Shown: piece by piece, positions 58,424 to 64,000 of the stretch | Layout: every line of letters begins with the position of its first letter | How positions within the stretch are numbered: the first letter of the stretch is position 1 | NCBI GenBank assembly: GCA_017871115.1 | Contig: JAFCIZ010000005.1 | Coordinates: forward strand, 4,023,501-4,087,500 | Source of the DNA: Cunninghamella blakesleeana | Taxonomy: Eukaryota > Mucoromycota > Mucoromycetes > Mucorales > Cunninghamellaceae | DNA length: 64,000 bases | Reading direction: 5' to 3' | Position numbers and translations under genes: made by a program | Notes under the pieces: model-generated | Databases searched by the model: none | Told to the model about the DNA's origin: nothing | The model's input: only the letters and a program-made list of their open reading frames with translations

Positions 58424-60448
58424 ATGGATCCAAGTGAATTTCCTCCTTTAACAGCAGATCCCTCAATGGACTCGTCTTGGGCTCACGTTAATAACGAAGA
58501 AGAAAATACAGAAGCATCTACTCATGGCACTTTTATTAATTCAGAAGATAAACCTACTTATGCTGAAACCGCGGGTCAAGAACAAAGAAATTTAGAAGCC
58601 AGTCCTACTCCACAAGAGCAAGTACAAGGAAAACCTTTACCTGAAATCACTTATGGTAAATTGATAAAAAAGCTATATTTTTATTATTAAAATATATAGT
58701 AGTTTAGCTGACTTATATATGTCTACCTGTCTGTTTTTAATTTTTTTTTATATATGTTTATTTAAAAAGATTATGCACCACCCAATCCTACTAGATCTTA
58801 TGCCGATGCTGCCTCGAATGAAGGATTTCCCACACTCGAAGAAGCAAATCAAATTGAAGAACCAAAATCGAATGATTTATCTCAACTTCCTGATGTAAAA
58901 GATATGTTAGATGGTCCTTCAGGTAAAAGCAATATAAATAATAGAAGCTAAATAAATAGCTCGCATTATTTTAATCTATAGTCATTAATATTCCTTTTTT
59001 ATTTTTTACTTTATTAATAGTAACACCCATTTCACCACCTCCTGCTGCTATCTCTTTTGCAAAAATTGCTGCACGACCTGCCGCCAGTCCATCTCCTCCA
59101 TCTCCTCCTGTTTCACCAAGAAAATTACCGAATGTTTCATCAACACCAAAAGAACAAGAAATAAAACAAGAAATAAAACAAGAAAAAGAGAAGGATATAA
59201 TAAAAGAAGAAGAGGAAAAAGAAGAAAAAGATAATGTACCTCCATCGATTGATGATCATGAAGAATTCCCTTCGTTATCATCATCTACCGAAATAAATAG
59301 CGATAATAATAGAACAACAACAGCAAATAATAATAATGATCAAGGGTCTGATTTAACTCAATCTTACTCACAAATAACACAAAGTGGTCTTGATCAAGCT
59401 CCTCCTTCTGCTGTATCTAAAATGGATACTCAACCCGTATATAATGAAGATGATTTTATGGTGGAAAGTGCTAAAAGAGAAGTTCGAAAATTGAATCAAT
59501 TACAAAATAATGGTGAAACTGAAGGTAATACTAATATATATACTAATTATTTACATTTATTTTCAAAACTAATCTTTTATAATCTCATTTTTTTTATTAA
59601 TTATCTTCATATATTTTAGATATAACACCTGAAATGTCAAAATTACAAAATGAACAAATTAAAAAAGAAGAGGAAGCTAAGAAAGAAGAACAAGAAGAAA
59701 ATGAAAATAAAGATAAACAACAAACTATTAAACATAAAAATAAATTTACTCTTATCGATACTGCATCAAGTAATTTATATAAATATATATATATATATGT
59801 ATAACAGTTATTTATTATTTGATTGCCTATTTACTAATTTAATAATATAATTTTTCAATTTTTTTTTCCATTCGTATATAATGAATATATAGGATTACGA
59901 GATAATGGTTATTCATGGTTAACAGCTATTCCTACTGCATTCTTTTTACATTTAAGATATTCACCATTTACATCACCATATCGATTCCCATTCATTTATC
60001 GTTCAATCAGTGACATATTATTATTACCCATTTATACACAAAAATTAAGAGATGATTTAGTCAAGAAAAATTCACATCTTTTATTACAAGGGTCTACACA
60101 AGACTTGGATGCTTCTATTTCCAAATATGGAACCAAGCAGGGTAGTGTTATAGGATTGAAATTAAACGACGGTTTCCGTCTTCTTAAAGAAAAAGAACAT
60201 TTACATTGGTGGCAATATGGTTCTTGGTAATAAAAAAAATAATAGCGAAGTGAAAATAAAATAAAAGGAAAAAAGAGAAATGGAAACAATGTGAGAATAA
60301 CCATCATTCGTCATTGTTCTTTTTATTATTTTTATATGAAATTAGGGCTTCACATCGATTACAATGGATGTTTTTATATATGGTCTTGGAAGATTCTAAT
60401 TCTCATTTAGTAACATCAGAATCGCTTTTATCTCTCAAGCAAAATTAA
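58424..60448 (+). CDS. Uncharacterised protein with repeated EFPxL motifs
   Basis: Six exons: 58424..58655, 58770..58922, 59021..59524, 59620..59769, 59893..60226, 60346..60448; 491 aa. Family not recognised. Residues 1-340 look disordered and acidic, with three short motifs of the same type: SEFPPL near the N-terminus, EGFPTL at about 97, EEFPSL at about 205, each next to Ser/Ala-rich sequence; two YAETA/YADAA boxes accompany the first two. A Lys/Glu-rich coiled region (about 300-335) leads to an ordered C-terminal part (about 345-491) with SWLTAIPTAFFLHLRYSP, then FPFIYRSISDILLLPIY, EKEHLHWWQYGSW and LQWMFLYMVLE. The hydrophobic C-terminus may be a helical domain or peripheral membrane segment. 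Similar FPxL motifs occur in RNA-regulatory proteins, so a docking role is possible but unproven. Confidence 0.72.
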
Positions 60449-60857
60449 TGTAAATTAGTATATTCATCTTTATTATTATATTATTATTATTATTTGGTAT
60501 ATATAAATATAAATTCATAAATTATTGCAATAAAAATTCTTTTTAATGATTCAAATAACATTATCTTAGTGGTTTTTTTTATTTCATATTTTTGTAGTAT
60601 TTATGAACTTTTGAATTAAAGTCATTTTTTACTATAGAAACAAGCACTATTATGATTCATATACTTAAATTAGTGAAATCCCGAGCCAAAGGTTTTCTTG
60701 CACATAGAAAAAAAATATAGTACCGGAGTTCAGATATTTTTTTAGTTGTTGTGCTATATTTTTTAGTTCAATTTTTTGTATTTTAAATTTTTATCTTTCC
60801 TTTTTCTTCTCTTCCCTTTTTTTTTTTCCACAGTAAAAAACCAATTTATTATTATTA
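60449..60857. other. Intergenic between two plus-strand genes
   Basis: 3' flank and promoter; pyrimidine-rich tract at 60793-60829 ahead of the ATG. Nothing else seen. Confidence 0.5.
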
Positions 60858-63800
60858 ATGACAGAAAGTTTTGAGATGTATGATGAATGGATGCAACAGG
60901 ATAGCATCAATAATATCGAAAGCACAATACCTACTGTATTGTTGGTATTAAAAGAGGTACCACCTTCTCTTAAAGATGGAATGAATAAAGTTCTTAAATA
61001 TATTCCGTATTCCAATGTCGTATACTCGAATAGCATCCATGTTTCTTTTGATGGTTGGCTATGGCATTTAAAGTAAATATATTTATATATGATATGTATA
61101 TATGAAAATAATCATAAGGATATTAATCATATATATAGTATTAATCTTTATATACAATACTTTTTATACATAGATTTCAACAAGATCTTAACTTAAGAAT
61201 GGGTGAACTGTCGATTACAAGTGAATATGTGACGTATAATGATACTCAACAACAACAACAACAATTTGAAATTACTATACGTTATTCTCGTCAAATTGAA
61301 GGTACCTTATTTCTAGTTATATACTGAATTAAACGGATATAATTATATTCGTAATAAGATCAATTAATGTATTTGATTTCTTTTTATATATTTATTATTA
61401 TGATTTAACAATAATAACTAGCTTTTAGAGGGTTAGGCAAATTGCTCGGTATTGCAAGAAATCCTTGGACATTTAATTCTGATAATAAAGAAGATACATT
61501 TTCAATCAATATTATAGAACAGGCTAAATTTGAGACTCAAGGGTAATATATAATATAAATAGAGATAAACATAAATATATGTACAAAGATGATTTCTCAT
61601 CAACTCTCTCTTTATTAATATATATTTAGTGTAATGATCGATTGCAGTAGAAATGGTGTATTAAAATTGAAACGTGTCAAAGAGTTATTAAGTTATATGG
61701 CTTTAATGGGATTAAATATGTTGCAACTTTATACTGAAGATACTTACGAAGTAATTTAAAAATTATAATTTAATTTTTAAAAAAATTAAAATATAAAAAA
61801 GAAAATATGTATTCACCTATTATTTTATTTTCATTTTTATATTTATAGGTTGAAAGTGAGCCTTTATTTGGTTATATGCGTGGTAAGTATACACGTAGAG
61901 ATTTATGCTGTATCGATGATTTTGCCTATGATCTGTAAGTATTAAAAAATGAAGGTGAAATAAAAATAGGAATAAATAAGATATGAAAAGCCAATAGTTA
62001 TATACTAATTTGTTAATGCTATATTTATTATACTCTAGTGGCATTGAAGTGATACCTTGTATTCAAACACTGGGACATCTGGGACAAGTCCTACAATGGC
62101 CACATTATGCGCATTTACGAGATAATACAGAGGTGTTACTAGCTGAGTTTGAACCAACTTATGAATTCATCGAGCGACTGATCAGTGCGGCAACAGGCCC
62201 TTTCCGATCCAAAAGAATACACCTTGGTATGGATGAAACGTATGGCTTAGGGGAAGGAAGGTACCGACAAATATTTGGCTACAAGGAGCCCACGAAAATT
62301 TTTCTTCAACATTTAAATCGTGTCATGGAAATCTGTTCAAGATATAGTCTACAACCTATGATATGGTCGGATATGTTATTTTGTTTAGCAGCTAAAAACA
62401 ATTCACTACAAGGTTATTATGACCAAGACAATAATCCAGCCAATTCAGGAGAATTAGTAGAAAGTATGCCATCAGATATTGATTTAGTGTTTTGGGATTA
62501 TTATCATACCAATCAAGAAGTTTATGAACAAAAGTTACAGCAGCATCGTGATTTGGGCTGTAATCAAGTTTGGTTGGCCAATGGTGCTTGGAGTTGGAGT
62601 CGGTTTTGGACAGCTTTGCCTTTCACTTTTCAATCCATTCGTGCAAGTGTTTTGGCGGCAAAAAATAAAAACACACCTATTAAAAATTCGTTTATTACTA
62701 TTTGGGGCGATGAAGGTAATGAATGTGATATTTTCTCTGCTTTACCTGCTATATTATATTATGCCCAGCTTGGTTATTGTGATGAGGATAATGTGGATTT
62801 TATTTTATTGAAACAAACGTTTGGTAAGTTTACATAAATATTTATATAATATGACATCATAAAAAAGTTATATTTGTTTATTATTTGTTTGTTTATTAAT
62901 GTATTTCTTCTTTGTTTATTTATTATTTATTATTTATTATTTTTATTACTAAACTGACTAGATGGTATTTGTGGTGGTAATTTTGATGATTGGGTTTATG
63001 CTTCCAAGGTAACACATAAGCCTTAATATGTTTTAATTTATTTATTTATCCATCTATATTTATACTCTATTCATTTTTTTTTATTAGATTGATGATAGTC
63101 CAGCTGGAAATATTATCACTTCTAGAACTCATTTCGTTCCAAATACAAGCAAATGGTTGTTATGGGAAGGTATAAATTATTAAATAAGAATAGTAGTCAT
63201 AAAGAATATAATATAATGAAGCAGTATACATCTAAATAATTATTTGATTTGCTATTATTCTTTTTTTTATTATTATATTAATATGTTACTTTAGATCCAA
63301 TGCTTGGATTCTTAACACCACAATATATGGAAGAAGATTTAGAAACACATTATAGTCAAATAGCTGAACACTTATTTTCAGCAATCAGAAAGAAAAAAGA
63401 GACCTGTTATAGCAACAACAATAATAGCAACAATCAGGATCATACTAAAAATAATGGAAACGATGAAAGTATAGATGAAGATGAACATTATCCACTTAAT
63501 GTTAGATTAGAATTACCGGCTAGAATAGCTAAAGTATTATCTTTAAAGTGCCATTTACGTCAAAAATGTGTTACAGCATATAAAAATAAAGACTATATGG
63601 CCTTATATGATATAGCTATGAATCGATTATTACCATTAAGAAAAGAGGTCGATGAATTATGGGAATATCACCGACACTTATGGATGCAAATGTATAGACC
63701 TTTTGGATGGGAAGTTTTGGAATTAAGATATGGTGGTCTAAGAACAAGGTTAGCAACAATGTTTGATAGAATTATCCAATTTATCGAACATAAAAACATT

Positions 63801-64000
63801 ACTTTAGACCAACATCAACCCTATACAAATAGAAATATAGTAGATTATGATAATGAACTTGATCAAGGTCAGGACAACGACGTAGATATTGATGATAATG
63901 ACGATAATGATGAAACAGATCAATATGATTTACCTGAATTTGATGTGGATTTACAGTATTTGTATGTTGGATCAAAAACGAATATGTTATTGGATTATTC
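60858..64000 (+). CDS. GH20 beta-N-acetylhexosaminidase, HEXD-like (3' end missing)
   Basis: Nine exons so far: 60858..61072, 61174..61301, 61422..61542, 61630..61750, 61849..61934, 62039..62823, 62962..63008, 63088..63169, 63295..64000; 763 codons with no stop before the edge. No signal peptide, so probably cytosolic or nuclear as for animal hexosaminidase D. A short N-terminal domain is followed by the GH20 barrel: MIDCSRNGVLKLKRVKELLS, MGLNMLQLYTEDTYEV, IEVIPCIQTLGHLGQVLQW and HLGMDET, whose Asp289-Glu290 is the catalytic pair. IWSDMLF and VFWDYYH follow. After the barrel comes a helical region with an acidic Asp/Asn-rich insert (63840-63930). Cleaves terminal GalNAc/GlcNAc from glycoconjugates by substrate-assisted catalysis. 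Confidence 0.9.

Overview
The window is nuclear DNA of a fungus, most likely an early-diverging one (Mucoromycota, probably Mucorales-like). It is very AT-rich, full of homopolymer and (TA)n tracts. Genes carry many short introns (GTAAGT-type donors, TAG acceptors) and have pyrimidine-rich leaders before the ATG. Gene content is fungal (PMP3, GID4, TIM44, KIN1, NDT80-like, GPI-anchored chitin deacetylase), but an Integrator INTS4 homologue, rare in Dikarya, is also present. No tRNA, rRNA, CRISPR or intact transposon was recognised. Gene models were built by hand by joining exons in frame; exon coordinates are given in each entry.

Layout. 1-6.4 kb: 5' end of TAD1 (-), a PCL-type cyclin (+), PMP3 (-), MHF1/CENP-S (+) and a small unknown gene (-). 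6.4-13 kb is an accessory, rearranged stretch. It holds a three-copy promoter/gene module for a small secreted crystallin-like protein (one intact gene, one copy with a single in-frame stop, one orphan promoter). It also holds a C2H2 zinc-finger gene with two possible first donors, a truncated duplicate of the chitin deacetylase 3' end, an unidentified gene relic, a 20-bp tandem repeat, and a hairpin element whose second copy lies 13 kb away. 13-26 kb: chitin deacetylase (-), GID4 (+), an F-box protein (-) and a Trp-rich membrane-anchored orphan (-). 26-39 kb: SNF5/SFH1 (-), INTS4 (+, 22 exons) and an RGS-domain/flavoprotein fusion (-). 40-56 kb: TIM44 (-), NDT80-like factor (-) divergent from a RING+RRM protein (+), MTA phosphorylase (-), KIN1-type kinase (-) and a GNAT-like protein with a long Asn/Ser-rich arm (-). 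56-64 kb: a gene-poor stretch, an unknown acidic protein (+) and a GH20 hexosaminidase (+) cut by the window end.

Most genes are housekeeping and unrelated to one another, as expected for a eukaryote. The strongest novelty candidates are the RGS-oxidoreductase fusion, the rearranged 6.4-13 kb block, the 554-aa orphan and the RING-RRM gene that shares a promoter region with the NDT80-like regulator.
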